NCBI GenBank assembly: GCA_020112395.1
Contig: JACCEK010000001.1
Span: forward strand, 682,001 to 746,000
DNA from: Aerococcaceae bacterium DSM 111021
Lineage (GTDB): Bacteria; Bacillota; Bacilli; Lactobacillales; Aerococcaceae
Length of the DNA stretch: 64,000 nucleotides
Direction of reading: 5' to 3'
Position 1 is the stretch's first letter, and each line of letters begins with the position of its first letter. The position numbers were made by a program, and so were the translations under genes. A model generated the notes under the pieces. The model saw only the letters and a list, made by a program, of their open reading frames with translations. It ran no database searches and was not told the DNA's origin. Below are positions 27,812 through 35,566 of the stretch, piece by piece.

Positions 27812-28946
27812 TTTTTGGGCCTCCTACCTTATCGAAAAATCCAACAACTGCTATTTGATCTCTAGTCCCTACAACTTTAGCTCCGTCTGCAATAACTGCA
27901 CCTTCACCAATAATTGCATAATCTATAACACAATTCTCACCAATGACTGCATTCGACATAATAACTGAGTTGGTTACAACTGCATTTTTTGACACTGTCA
28001 CATCTTGTGAAATAATCGAGTCTTTGACTTTCCCAGCAATATAACTTCCATCTACAATCAATGCGTTAGATATTTCAGCATCTTCGGTCAAGAACTGTGC
28101 ACCCGTTACCGGGTTAGAAGTATAAACTTTCCACGTATTACGCGTTTGATTTAATGGATGCTCTGGGTTTAAGTATTCCATATTAGCTTGCCAAAGACTT
28201 TCAATAGTCCCAACGTCTTTCCAATAACCCTCAAATGAATAAGCAAAAGTATTTTCGCCATTATCTAAGTACGATGGAATAACATCATGCCCAAAGTCTT
28301 CTAATAAACGATCTTTAGCTGAGTCATTCACTAAATACCTGCGTAATGTTGGCCAGTCAAAGATATAGATACCCATAGATGCTAAATTGCTCTTTGGTTC
28401 TGCTGGTTTTTCTTCGAATTCAATAATACGTTGGCTATGATCCGTATTCATAATTCCGAACCTTGATGCTTCATCCATGTCTACTGGAATTACCCCTACA
28501 GTTAGACTAGCGTTATTTTCTACGTGGAAATCAAACATTTCACTATAATCCATCTTATAGATATGGTCACCTGATAAGACAAGTACATTTTGAGGATTTA
28601 ATGAATCTATGTAACTAATGTTTTGATAAATAGCATTAGCAGTACCTTTAAACCATTTTTCTCCATCTGAACTAGAGTAAGGTTGAAGAATAGTTGCTCC
28701 ACCATTACGGCTATTTAAGCCCCACGGTGCTCCTTTACCTATATGCTCGTTCAATTCTAAAGGTTGGTACTGCGTTACGACTCCAACATTTTTAACTCCT
28801 GAGTTAGCACAATTACTTAAAGCAAAATCAATAATACGATACTTACCTCCAAAAGGTACGGCTGGTTTAGCAATGTCCTTTGTAAGAACTCCTAATCGAG
28901 TTCCTTGCCCACCAGCTAAAATCATTGCTATCATTTCATGTTTCAT
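27795..28946 (-). CDS. glgC: Glucose-1-phosphate adenylyltransferase, GlgC catalytic subunit
   Basis: A 383-residue enzyme that makes ADP-glucose from ATP and glucose-1-phosphate, the committed step of glycogen synthesis. It shows the nucleotide loop [14 protein letters not shown], the [20 protein letters not shown] motif, FEEKP, and a C-terminal hexapeptide helix. The ATG at 28946 has no ribosome site of its own; a strong site 64 bp upstream instead serves a 15-codon frame that stops 7 nt before this ATG. Initiation may depend on coupling to that small frame. Together with glgD it follows glgB in one operon. Confidence 0.96.
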   Translation of the reverse strand: MKHEMIAMILAGGQGTRLGVLTKDIAKPAVPFGGKYRIIDFALSNCANSGVKNVGVVTQYQPLELNEHIGKGAPWGLNSRNGGATILQPYSSSDGEKWFKGTANAIYQNISYIDSLNPQNVLVLSGDHIYKMDYSEMFDFHVENNASLTVGVIPVDMDEASRFGIMNTDHSQRIIEFEEKPAEPKSNLASMGIYIFDWPTLRRYLVNDSAKDRLLEDFGHDVIPSYLDNGENTFAYSFEGYWKDVGTIESLWQANMEYLNPEHPLNQTRNTWKVYTSNPVTGAQFLTEDAEISNALIVDGSYIAGKVKDSIISQDVTVSKNAVVTNSVIMSNAVIGENCVIDYAIIGEGAVIADGAKVVGTRDQIAVVGFFDKVGGPKNDGEE

Positions 28947-28953
28947 TATACAG

Positions 28954-29001
28954 TTAGAATATTGTTGAACGTCGGCGAAACGGTTTAACTAAGTTAACCA
29001 A
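28954..29001 (-). CDS. Possible 15-residue upstream ORF coupled to glgC
   Basis: An AAAGGAG site at 29010-29016, 8 nt before a TTG at 29001, starts a frame of 15 codons (basic peptide ending in [10 protein letters not shown]) that stops 7 nt before the glgC ATG. glgC lacks its own ribosome site, so translation of this frame may deliver ribosomes. The SD and frame are seen; translation is inferred. Confidence 0.35.
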   Translation of the reverse strand: MVNLVKPFRRRSTIF

Positions 29002-29017
29002 TATTCTATCTCCTTTC

Positions 29018-30925
29018 CTATTTCTTTACGCCTAAAATACGTTTGGGACGGATGTACATTACAGATGTAGCAGGAACAATTGTCTTAATTGAATAAGGTT
29101 GCTCATTTTCTTTTATTTTCTCAGCTTTTAGATCTGGTATTGCGTCTAGCCATTCACCGCCAAATTCTTTCATTTCAGAATTTAATAAAACTTCGTATGT
29201 ACCATTGAATGGCACGCCAATTCGTACATCATTTCTTTGGACAGGAACAAAATTGCAGACGATAACTAAGAAATCTTCTATATCTTTACCATGTCTGATA
29301 AAGGTCAGAACCCCTTCTTCAACATTATCGGCATCTAAAATAGTAATTCCATCAGCTGAATGATCTAATTGATGTAGCGGTTTCTCATTAATTCCAAGAT
29401 GATTTAGAGTACTCATATAGTGTTGATATTCACTGTTAAATTCTCTTTCCAAATCATTCCATTCTAATTCATCATAATAACGCCACTCTAAGTATTGACC
29501 TATTTCATTCCCCATAAAATGTAATAGTTTACCAGGTTGCGCCATCATATAACCATGGATTAAACGTAGTGTTGCAAATTGATTGTATCGATCACCTTGT
29601 ATCTTACCAAGCATCGAATTTTTTCCATGGACTACTTCGTCATGTGAGTATGGTAGTATATAATTTTCTTTCAATTGATACATAAAAACAAATGTAATTA
29701 ATGTTAAGTTTTTCGGACGATATAAGGGATCCATCTCAAAGAACTTCAATGTATCGTTCATCCAGCCCATATTCCATTTATAATCGAAGCCAAGACCACC
29801 TTCGTCAACGCTCCTAGTAATACCTTCCCAGTTTGTACTTTCCTCTGCCATCATTAATGCTTTCGGACATTCTTCATGTACAACTGAATTTAATTTCCTC
29901 AGAAAATCTACGCCTTCTAGCTTATGATTCGTTCCCTTTTCATTAGGCGCCCATGGCCCTTCATCAAAGTCAAGATAAAGCATATTTGATACAGCATCAA
30001 CACGAATTCCATCTATATGAAACTCTTTTAACCAGAATAACGCATTAGAGATTAGAAAACTTTGAACTTGTGGCTTCCCTAAATCAAAATTCAATGTACC
30101 CCAACCTACATTATTGGCTTTATTCAAATCTTGATATTCATAAGTTGGTGTTCCATCAAAGTAAGCTAAACCATTTGAATTACGTGAATAATGTCCTGGC
30201 ACCCAGTCTACAAGAACTCCGATATCTTCTTGATGCGCCATATCTATAAATTCTTTTAATTCATCAATGGTTCCATAGCGTCCACATACAGCAAAATATC
30301 CAGTAATTTGATAACCCCAGGAAGCATCTAATGGATGATCCATGAGTGGCATAAATTCAATATGCGTATACCCCATCTTTTTTACATAAGGTATTAAAGT
30401 TTGTGCAAGTTCTTTAAAACTATAGTTACGTCCATCTGAATGTTGTCGCCATGAACTAAAATGTACTTCATAAATTTGTAAAGGTTGTTCAAATAAATTT
30501 TTATTTCGTTGTTTTTTAAACCAACGTGAATCATTCCATTGGTAATCGGGCAAATCCCATACAATCGAGGCATCTTTTGGTGCTACCTCATGTCTAAATG
30601 CATATGGATCCATCTTATATTCGATATGACCCATCCCATTATCAATACCATACTTATAATGTTGACCTTTTAGATCTTTATTAAAATAAATCGTCCAAAT
30701 GCCACCATCGATAAATTCTAATTCTCTCAAGTCCCAGTTGGTAAAATCTCCTTGTATGAAGACTTTACTTGCATTTGGTGCCCAAACATTGAATCGATAT
30801 CCAACATTTTCACCATCAACTACACGTTGACTCCCTAAAAATCTATAAGCTTGTCGATGAGTCCCTTGATTGAAGTAATAAATATCTTTTTCAAAACTCG
30901 AAGTATTAGCAAGTTCGTTGTTCAT
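29018..30925 (-). CDS. glgB: 1,4-alpha-glucan branching enzyme
   Basis: A 635-residue GH13 enzyme that makes alpha-1,6 branches in glycogen. An N-terminal CBM48 domain (about 20-120, YRFNVWAPNASKVFIQGDFTN) leads into the catalytic barrel with VDWVPGHYS, the nucleophile region GIRVDAVSNMLY, the acid region MMAEEST and LPYSHDEVVHG. The C-terminal beta domain follows. A GAGGGGAG ribosome site precedes the ATG. It is the first gene of glgB-C-D-A. Two promoter candidates and a LacI-type operator-like sequence lie upstream. Confidence 0.97.
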   Translation of the reverse strand: MNNELANTSSFEKDIYYFNQGTHRQAYRFLGSQRVVDGENVGYRFNVWAPNASKVFIQGDFTNWDLRELEFIDGGIWTIYFNKDLKGQHYKYGIDNGMGHIEYKMDPYAFRHEVAPKDASIVWDLPDYQWNDSRWFKKQRNKNLFEQPLQIYEVHFSSWRQHSDGRNYSFKELAQTLIPYVKKMGYTHIEFMPLMDHPLDASWGYQITGYFAVCGRYGTIDELKEFIDMAHQEDIGVLVDWVPGHYSRNSNGLAYFDGTPTYEYQDLNKANNVGWGTLNFDLGKPQVQSFLISNALFWLKEFHIDGIRVDAVSNMLYLDFDEGPWAPNEKGTNHKLEGVDFLRKLNSVVHEECPKALMMAEESTNWEGITRSVDEGGLGFDYKWNMGWMNDTLKFFEMDPLYRPKNLTLITFVFMYQLKENYILPYSHDEVVHGKNSMLGKIQGDRYNQFATLRLIHGYMMAQPGKLLHFMGNEIGQYLEWRYYDELEWNDLEREFNSEYQHYMSTLNHLGINEKPLHQLDHSADGITILDADNVEEGVLTFIRHGKDIEDFLVIVCNFVPVQRNDVRIGVPFNGTYEVLLNSEMKEFGGEWLDAIPDLKAEKIKENEQPYSIKTIVPATSVMYIRPKRILGVKK

Positions 30926-30966
30926 TAACTCCCCTCCTCTTTAGCAGCTACTCTTGCTCTGCTATC

Positions 30967-30988
30967 ATTGTAACACGAAAGCGTTTTA
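30967..30988 (-). promoter_or_regulatory. Extended -10 promoter with overlapping operator-like site before glgB
   Basis: TGTTACAAT (extended -10, TACAAT at 30967-30972) lies 42 bp before glgB. The spacer contains CGAAAGCGTTTT at 30976-30987, similar to the LacI/CcpA-type sites before malQ. Its position over the promoter fits repression. Confidence 0.45.
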
Positions 30989-31059
30989 TAACGAACCATT
31001 CTTTCTTCTCCCGTAACAATATTTTGTAAAAATATAAAAATAATAGCTTTTCTATTTTC

Positions 31060-31088
31060 ATTATAACCTATATCCCATTTTTTTTTAA
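31060..31088 (-). promoter_or_regulatory. Second glgB promoter candidate
   Basis: Perfect -10 TATAAT (31060-31065), 17-bp spacer, -35 TTAAAA (31083-31088) on the minus strand, 135 bp before glgB. It lies downstream of the RNA terminator at 31145-31174, so glgB need not be transcribed from the RNA promoter. Confidence 0.55.
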
Positions 31089-31140
31089 TATATTTTAGAA
31101 ATATTTACATTTTCTTAACAATTATATTTATTTTTACATA

Positions 31141-31315
31141 AAAAAAACCAAGAAGAATAAATTCTTCTTGGTTTTATTCGAGCGGTGAAATTAATAAAAT
31201 TAATCGAAGGCTCCCTTCACAGCGGAGTGCTTACTATACTCGTCTTCCCGACGTGGAAATTAATCCATAGTATATCACCTTGCAATCTATCAGATTGCTT
31301 TTCGACTCATCGCAT
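31141..31315 (-). ncRNA. Candidate free-standing structured RNA, about 175 nt, family not recognised
   Basis: A promoter at 31322-31349 and a strong terminator at 31145-31174 bracket a non-coding minus-strand transcript. In 5' to 3' order it can form GCAATCT/AGATTGC (loop GAT); GGTGA pairing with TCACC about 105 nt later; inside that, TATACT/AGTATA enclosing TGGA/TCCA and CGTC/GACG; CTCC/GGAG; ATTAAT/ATTAAT; then the terminator. It is more GC-rich in its helices than the flanking DNA and has no open frame with a ribosome site. I do not see RNase P, tmRNA, SRP RNA or T-box signatures. 6S-like RNA or an unknown small RNA are possible. An attenuator for glgB is less likely since glgB has closer promoters. 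Confidence 0.6.
31145..31174. terminator. Terminator of the candidate RNA
   Basis: A 14-bp perfect stem (31145-31158 with 31161-31174; in practice a 4-nt or larger loop) with A and T runs on both sides. On the minus strand seven or more T follow. Confidence 0.85.
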
Positions 31316-31321
31316 AATACC

Positions 31322-31349
31322 ATTATATAGCATTATCATTTTTTATCAA
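31322..31349 (-). promoter_or_regulatory. Promoter of the candidate RNA
   Basis: -35 TTGATA (31344-31349), 16-bp spacer, -10 TATAAT (31322-31327) on the minus strand. This is one of the best sigma-A-type promoters in the window and points at no gene other than the structured RNA. Confidence 0.65.
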
Positions 31350-31620
31350 ACTATTTTTGATTCTTTTAAATTATTTTTTGATTAGAAGAATGTTTTTGAA
31401 AATTAATCTTGCTCATTTTATTGATCTTAATTCAACATTTCACTACTTAAATCCTCACATATTTTCATGAATTTTATTTATCATCTGACATTTGCTACCA
31501 ATAAATTTGTAATCCTACTTCTATATTATCTCATAAATAAGCCTTACAAAACAATTTACTATGAATTTTTATTCATTTTGAGTTAAAATGCATTTTATTA
31601 GAATTTAATTAAAAAAAGGG
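31350..31620. other. AT-rich non-coding spacer
   Basis: This stretch between the RNA promoter and the leader-peptide promoter is very AT-rich. I see no open frame with a ribosome site, no strong hairpin and no repeat in it. Confidence 0.5.
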
Positions 31621-31621
31621 G

Positions 31622-31650
31622 TTGATTTTTAATTTACTATCATATAAGAT
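31622..31650 (+). promoter_or_regulatory. Promoter of leader peptide and livJ-like gene
   Basis: -35 TTGATT (31622-31627), 17-bp spacer, -10 TAAGAT (31645-31650; a TATAAG alternative overlaps). It lies 33 bp before the leader ATG. Confidence 0.5.
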
Positions 31651-31682
31651 ATATTCACCAACAAAAAGGAGGCAAAGTTACT

Positions 31683-31772
31683 ATGAATAAAACAATTATA
31701 ACCACACAGTTTCAAAACTCACTACGCTTTGTCATCCCATTAACAGCTTTATTATTATTATTAGACATGTGA
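31683..31772 (+). CDS. Leucine-rich leader peptide (attenuator)
   Basis: A 29-codon frame with AAAGGAGG 10 nt before its ATG. It ends in VIPLTALLLLLDM then TGA: five consecutive leucine codons, all TTA, just before the stop. A hairpin cascade and terminator begin directly after it. This is the classic layout of ribosome-mediated transcription attenuation: scarcity of charged leucyl-tRNA stalls the ribosome at the TTA run and lets the downstream gene be transcribed. The function follows from the arrangement; it is not tested. Confidence 0.85.
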   Translation: MNKTIITTQFQNSLRFVIPLTALLLLLDM

Positions 31773-31773
31773 T

Positions 31774-31862
31774 AGGATTTTAATCTTACGATTAGAGTCC
31801 TCTTCCTCGTGAATCGGGCTCATGACTAATGACGAGCCTGAGAAACCTCAGGCTCGTTTTTT
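31774..31862 (+). promoter_or_regulatory. Transcription attenuator (pause hairpin, antiterminator, terminator)
   Basis: Immediately after the leader stop comes a 12-bp stem with G-U pairs (AGGATTTTAATC with GATTAGAGTCCT). A terminator follows: 11 bp (31832-31842 with 31847-31857, loop AAAC) and TTTTTT. The segment CGGGCTC at about 31815-31821 can pair with GAGCCTG of the terminator's left arm, and CTCGT at 31806 with ACGAG, giving a mutually exclusive antiterminator. The livJ-like gene starts 122 bp downstream. Confidence 0.8.
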
Positions 31863-31892
31863 GTTGACTAATTATACAAAGAGGTGATAAAA

Positions 31893-32000
31893 GTGGATAG
31901 CTTATCTGACTTATCGGATTTATCAAATTTATACATTACTTTTGAAAACACAAATTATCATACAAAAATTAGGAGGAACTTAAATGTTCAAATCAATTAG
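31893..32000 (+). CDS. Second small upstream ORF with Leu-Ser-Asp repeats
   Basis: A GTG at 31893 with GAGGTG 6 nt upstream starts a 35-codon frame whose N-terminus repeats Leu-Ser-Asp (SLSDLSDLSNL, four leucines all TTA). It overlaps the first 17 bp of the livJ-like gene in another frame. The repeated TTA codons echo the leader peptide. It may be a second leucine-sensing or coupling element, or a chance frame. Confidence 0.35.
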   Translation: MDSLSDLSDLSNLYITFENTNYHTKIRRNLNVQIN

Positions 32001-33144
32001 AAAAAACTTTGCAAAAATAATTACCGTCTCTACTATCGCTGCAAGTGCTATCGCTCCCTCTTATTCAGTCTATGCCCAGGACGAAGATCCAATTAATCTT
32101 GGTGTTATATACGAATTATCTGGTGCGGTTGCTGCATATGGTGTAACACAATCTAATGCTATCAAGATGGCGGTTGATGAAATTAATGAAGTTGGCGGCG
32201 TCATGGGACGTCCTTTTAATATTGTTGAATATGATACGAAGTCTGATGATACAGAGGCAGCAATGGTTGCAACGCGTCTAGCAACTCAAGATGATGTTGT
32301 TGCAATGATCGGACCGGCTACAACAAGTCAAATGCAAGCAGCTATCCCCGCCGCAAATGAGTACCAAATTCCATTAATTGCTCCATCGGTGACTAACAAT
32401 GATATTACATTTGATGATGAAGGTAATGTTCATCCATTCGTTTACCGTACATCATGGCCAAATTCATTCCAAGGAGCAGGTATTGCTAAATTTGGCTATG
32501 AAAATCTTGGCGCAGAGAAAATGATTGTATTATATGATAACTCTAGTGACTATGGAACTGGTCTTTACGATAACTTTGTTGAAGGATACGAAGGAGAAAT
32601 CGTTCATACTGAAACGTTCACTCCAGAGATGAATGATTTTAGTGCTATTATCTCTAATATCGCTGCACAAGATTTTGATGCTATTACAGTACTTGCGTTT
32701 TATCAAACTGCTGGACCAATTGTCAAACAAGCTCGTGAATTTGGTATTGATGCTCCAATTCTTGGATCAAACGGATTCGGTAATGATATTATTTATGAAT
32801 TAGCTGGTTCGGAGAACATGAATAATGCATATTATGCTTCTCTATACCCTATTCAAGATGACGATGATTTTGTTACAAAATACCGTGAAGAGTTCGGATC
32901 AGAACCTGATATGTTCGCAGCTCTAGCATATGACACAGTTTATATGGTTAAACAAGCTATCGAGCAAGCAGAAAGTGATGATCCAGTTGCTGTCAATGAG
33001 GCTTTAGAAAATCTCGGTGAATTCTCAGGTATAACAGGGGACTTTGTCTTCGATGAGAATCACAATCCAACTAAAAACGTTGTGAGTATGATTGAAATCC
33101 AAAACGCTGAAGAGACTGATGTTCACGAAGTTGTCTTCGATTAA
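31984..33144 (+). CDS. Branched-chain amino-acid-type ABC transporter substrate-binding protein
   Basis: A 386-residue exported binding protein of the Leu/Ile/Val (LivJ/LivK, Peripla_BP_6) family. A signal peptide occupies residues 1-31, with cleavage after VYA. The mature part starts DPINLGVIYELSGAVAAYG and has the family lines MKMAVDEINEVGGVMGRP-like, VVAMIGPATTSQMQA and IPLIAPSVTNNDIT. There is no lipobox cysteine, which is unusual for a Gram-positive binding protein. No permease or ATPase gene lies beside it, so it is an orphan. Control by a leucine-codon attenuator supports a role in leucine or branched-chain amino-acid uptake. The start has AGGAGG 7 nt upstream, and a 17-bp terminator follows. 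Confidence 0.92.
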   Translation: MFKSIRKNFAKIITVSTIAASAIAPSYSVYAQDEDPINLGVIYELSGAVAAYGVTQSNAIKMAVDEINEVGGVMGRPFNIVEYDTKSDDTEAAMVATRLATQDDVVAMIGPATTSQMQAAIPAANEYQIPLIAPSVTNNDITFDDEGNVHPFVYRTSWPNSFQGAGIAKFGYENLGAEKMIVLYDNSSDYGTGLYDNFVEGYEGEIVHTETFTPEMNDFSAIISNIAAQDFDAITVLAFYQTAGPIVKQAREFGIDAPILGSNGFGNDIIYELAGSENMNNAYYASLYPIQDDDDFVTKYREEFGSEPDMFAALAYDTVYMVKQAIEQAESDDPVAVNEALENLGEFSGITGDFVFDENHNPTKNVVSMIEIQNAEETDVHEVVFD

Positions 33145-33157
33145 TTAAATACATAAC

Positions 33158-33194
33158 AAAACCGTTATAAGCATTCGATGCTTATAACGGTTTT
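33158..33194. terminator. Terminator between livJ-like gene and gloA
   Basis: A perfect 17-bp stem (33158-33174 with 33178-33194) flanked by A and T runs between convergent genes. Confidence 0.9.
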
Positions 33195-33202
33195 TGAATT
33201 TA

Positions 33203-33583
33203 TTATTTATTTGACATAACTTCTAGTCGGTATCCATCTGGATCCGAAATAAAGAAGTAAGTTGCTGAACCATCAGAAAGTGATTTCATCTCAGTCATTT
33301 CATAACCAGATTCTTTCGCTTTTTCAAATGTTTCTTCAAGATTATCTACCCCTAAAGCTAAATGACTGAAGCCATCTCCAACTGTATATGGACCTGATTC
33401 ATAATTATAAGTTAACTCTAATTCGAAGTCGCTTCCTGGAACCGTTAGATATGATAAAGTGAATTTATCTTCTGGATAATCTTTTTCACGACTTACCTCA
33501 AAATCAAATACACCCATATAAAATTCTTTTGTTGCTTTTAAATCTTGTACACGAATACATGCATGTAATAATGTTTGTGCCAT
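33203..33583 (-). CDS. gloA: Lactoylglutathione lyase / glyoxalase I family protein
   Basis: A 126-residue protein made of two beta-alpha-beta-beta-beta (VOC) modules. Likely metal ligands are the His in LLHACIRVQDL, the Glu in FELELTYNYE, the His in GDGFSHLALGV, and the Glu in YRLEVMS, the GlxI pattern. The enzyme converts the methylglyoxal hemithioacetal to S-lactoyl thiol. It lies alone on the minus strand. Other VOC enzymes share this fold, so the exact substrate is likely but not proven. Confidence 0.85.
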   Translation of the reverse strand: MAQTLLHACIRVQDLKATKEFYMGVFDFEVSREKDYPEDKFTLSYLTVPGSDFELELTYNYESGPYTVGDGFSHLALGVDNLEETFEKAKESGYEMTEMKSLSDGSATYFFISDPDGYRLEVMSNK

Positions 33584-33662
33584 TATGTCACTCCTCTAGT
33601 TTAATAATTTAAATATATCAAATTACTCTCTTACTAACAAATTTTATGGGTTAATAGATTAT

Positions 33663-34070
33663 TTACATATCCATTGTAGAAAATGCATATGGTACTAACT
33701 CTTCTAAATTCGTTTCTAGAACTTTACCATCATTACGAGTTAAGTATACAGGTGTGTCTGGATCACAAAATTCAACCATTACTTGTCTACAAATACTACA
33801 TGGTGGTAAAAAATCTTCTGTATCTCCTGAAACAGCAATACCTTTTATTGACTTAGGTGAATATCCTTGGCTTATAGCTGTAAAAATCGCACTACGCTCA
33901 GCACAGTTAGTGGCCCCGAAGGAAACGTTTTCAATATTAACACCAGTAATAATTTCTCCATCATCCATCTTAATTGCTGCACCTACTCTAAATTTTGAAT
34001 AAGGAGAATAAGAGTTTGGTTTAATATTCTTTGCTTCTTCTACTAACTTATCTATTTGTTGTTTATTCAT
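33663..34070 (-). CDS. cdd: Cytidine deaminase
   Basis: A 135-residue homotetrameric-type cytidine deaminase. The zinc site shows NCAERSAIF (Cys ligand and catalytic Glu) and PPCSICRQVM (two Cys ligands), after PYSKFRVGAAI and GVNIENVSFG. It deaminates cytidine and deoxycytidine for pyrimidine salvage. It is not clearly in an operon with the next gene, from which it is separated by a terminator. Confidence 0.95.
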   Translation of the reverse strand: MNKQQIDKLVEEAKNIKPNSYSPYSKFRVGAAIKMDDGEIITGVNIENVSFGATNCAERSAIFTAISQGYSPKSIKGIAVSGDTEDFLPPCSICRQVMVEFCDPDTPVYLTRNDGKVLETNLEELVPYAFSTMDM

Positions 34071-34147
34071 ACTAACACCATCCTTAAAGTTGTAGCTCTA
34101 TTATAACTTACATTCACTTAAAAGAATAAAGTTTTATAAAAAAAAGC

Positions 34148-34181
34148 TTTTTAAATAAAGAATAACTTCTTTATTTAAAAA
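34148..34181 (-). terminator. Terminator of the glutaredoxin-like gene
   Basis: A 14-bp AT-rich perfect stem (34148-34161 with 34168-34181) followed by GCTTTTTT on the minus strand. Confidence 0.65.
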
Positions 34182-34194
34182 ACCTTATTTATAT

Positions 34195-34461
34195 CTATTG
34201 TTCAAATTTCTCTCTCAATTGACTCCCATTAAAAAGATATTCTTTATCTTTGGTAATTAAGACAGGTATACCAACTTCATTATTTGCTTTTTTCTCATCA
34301 AATACGTCTTGATTATCTCGCTCTACCAAAAAGTCTTTAAGATTAGACATCGATTCTGTAATATTAACACTTTGGAAACGAACTCCTAATCTGTTTAATT
34401 CACTAAGAAACGATTTTGTATCCGGGCATACATCACTGTAATATAAAATATTGTTTCCCAT
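34195..34461 (-). CDS. Glutaredoxin-related small thioredoxin-fold protein
   Basis: An 88-residue protein with a thioredoxin-like start (NILYYSDVCPDTKSFLSEL) that has a single cysteine in the CxxT position, a VNITESMSNLKDFL helix and a cis-Pro loop VGIPVLIT. It resembles the glutaredoxin-related proteins of Firmicutes; the redox partner is unknown. The frame can be read from GTG at 34470, but that codon overlaps the AGGAG ribosome site, so ATG at 34461 is preferred. Confidence 0.75.
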   Translation of the reverse strand: MGNNILYYSDVCPDTKSFLSELNRLGVRFQSVNITESMSNLKDFLVERDNQDVFDEKKANNEVGIPVLITKDKEYLFNGSQLREKFEQ

Positions 34462-34664
34462 TTTTTTCACTCCTATTTTTTGCCTACTTTATTTATACGT
34501 TAAATTCATCATAATTTCAAATATTTTGATTTGCTCATCTTTCTACTTTTCAGTATAATTACACAAGTTATGGTAAAATATTATAGGTTAGTAAGCCTTT
34601 AGTCAGATGACATAAAGTACTAATTCTAATAATATATTTTTAGTTCATATTAATGGAGGTTGAG

Positions 34665-35510
34665 ATGGAAAATAAAGTACAAAATGACAATCAAGGATGG
34701 TGGCTTCGTTTCGTTAAAGGAATGTTTGTCGGATCTGGTTTTATCATACCAGGGGTTAGCGGTGGAGCATTAGCTGCTATATTTGGAATTTACGAAAGAA
34801 TTATTAACTTTTTAGCAAATTTAACAAAAGATTTTAAAGAGAATGTTAAATTCTTTATTCCAGTTGGTGTAGGTGCCCTTTTTGGTATTGCGATTCTATC
34901 TTGGGGTATCAGCTACTTATTAGGTTCATTCGAAGTTATTATCACTTGGTTCTTTATCGGTGCTATCGTGGGTACTGCTCCGGCATTATGGAGCGAGGCT
35001 GGAAAGGAAGGACGCAATAATAGAGACTACATCATTTTAGTGGCAGCCTTTATATTCGGTATTGTCTTACTTGGTTTTGGAATTCAACTATTTGATGGTT
35101 CGGTGCAGCCTAGCTTTATAGCATGGATGGTATGTGGTGCACTAATAGCACTAGGTATATTAGTACCAGGAATGAGTCCATCTAACTTCATCTTTTATAT
35201 GGGGTTATACCAAGCAATGGCAGATGGCTTCAAAACATTAAATCTTGGCATCATTATTCCAATTGGTATTGGTGGGTTACTTACTGTACTATTGTTAGCT
35301 AAAGTCATCGAGAAAATTTTCTCTACTAATTATAGTGAATTTTTCCACTTTATTGTAGGAATTGTATTAGCTTCTACTATGATGATTATTCCAGTTGGTT
35401 CTGCTTATAACGGATTTACTTTTTTAAATTACTTTATGTGTTTTGTATTATTCTCTTTAGGTGCCTTTTTAGGTTGGTGGATGTCTCAATTAGAAAATCG
35501 TTACAAGTAA
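34665..35510 (+). CDS. DUF368 membrane protein (undecaprenyl-phosphate translocase family)
   Basis: A 281-residue protein with about eight membrane segments. It starts with the DUF368 signature FVKGMFVGSGFIIPGVSGG and has a second inverted copy LIALGILVPGMSPSNFI, the re-entrant helix pattern of this family. Work on DUF368 (PopT) proteins supports flipping of undecaprenyl phosphate back into the cell for wall synthesis; applying this here is by homology. The ATG at 34653 lies in the ribosome site, so ATG at 34665 after GGAGG is chosen. It stands alone between divergent and convergent neighbours. Confidence 0.9.
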   Translation: MENKVQNDNQGWWLRFVKGMFVGSGFIIPGVSGGALAAIFGIYERIINFLANLTKDFKENVKFFIPVGVGALFGIAILSWGISYLLGSFEVIITWFFIGAIVGTAPALWSEAGKEGRNNRDYIILVAAFIFGIVLLGFGIQLFDGSVQPSFIAWMVCGALIALGILVPGMSPSNFIFYMGLYQAMADGFKTLNLGIIIPIGIGGLLTVLLLAKVIEKIFSTNYSEFFHFIVGIVLASTMMIIPVGSAYNGFTFLNYFMCFVLFSLGAFLGWWMSQLENRYK

Positions 35511-35514
35511 TATC

Positions 35515-35549
35515 AAAAAAAAGAGAGTGGAATTTCCACTCTCTTTTTT
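35515..35549. terminator. Bidirectional terminator between DUF368 gene and lacI-type gene
   Basis: A stem of about 14 bp (AAAAAAGAGAGTGG with CCACTCTCTTTTTT, loop AATTT) lies between convergent genes. Confidence 0.88.
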
Positions 35550-35566
35550 GATTGTTTAAAATTTCA

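Noticed and set aside
31141-31315. RNase P RNA, tmRNA, SRP RNA or T-box
   Set aside because: Length is wrong for RNase P and tmRNA, the conserved SRP domain IV core is absent, and no T-box consensus is present.
31185-31385. A 66-codon plus-strand frame over the candidate RNA
   Set aside because: No ribosome site and no recognisable protein; the opposite strand has a better promoter-RNA-terminator reading.
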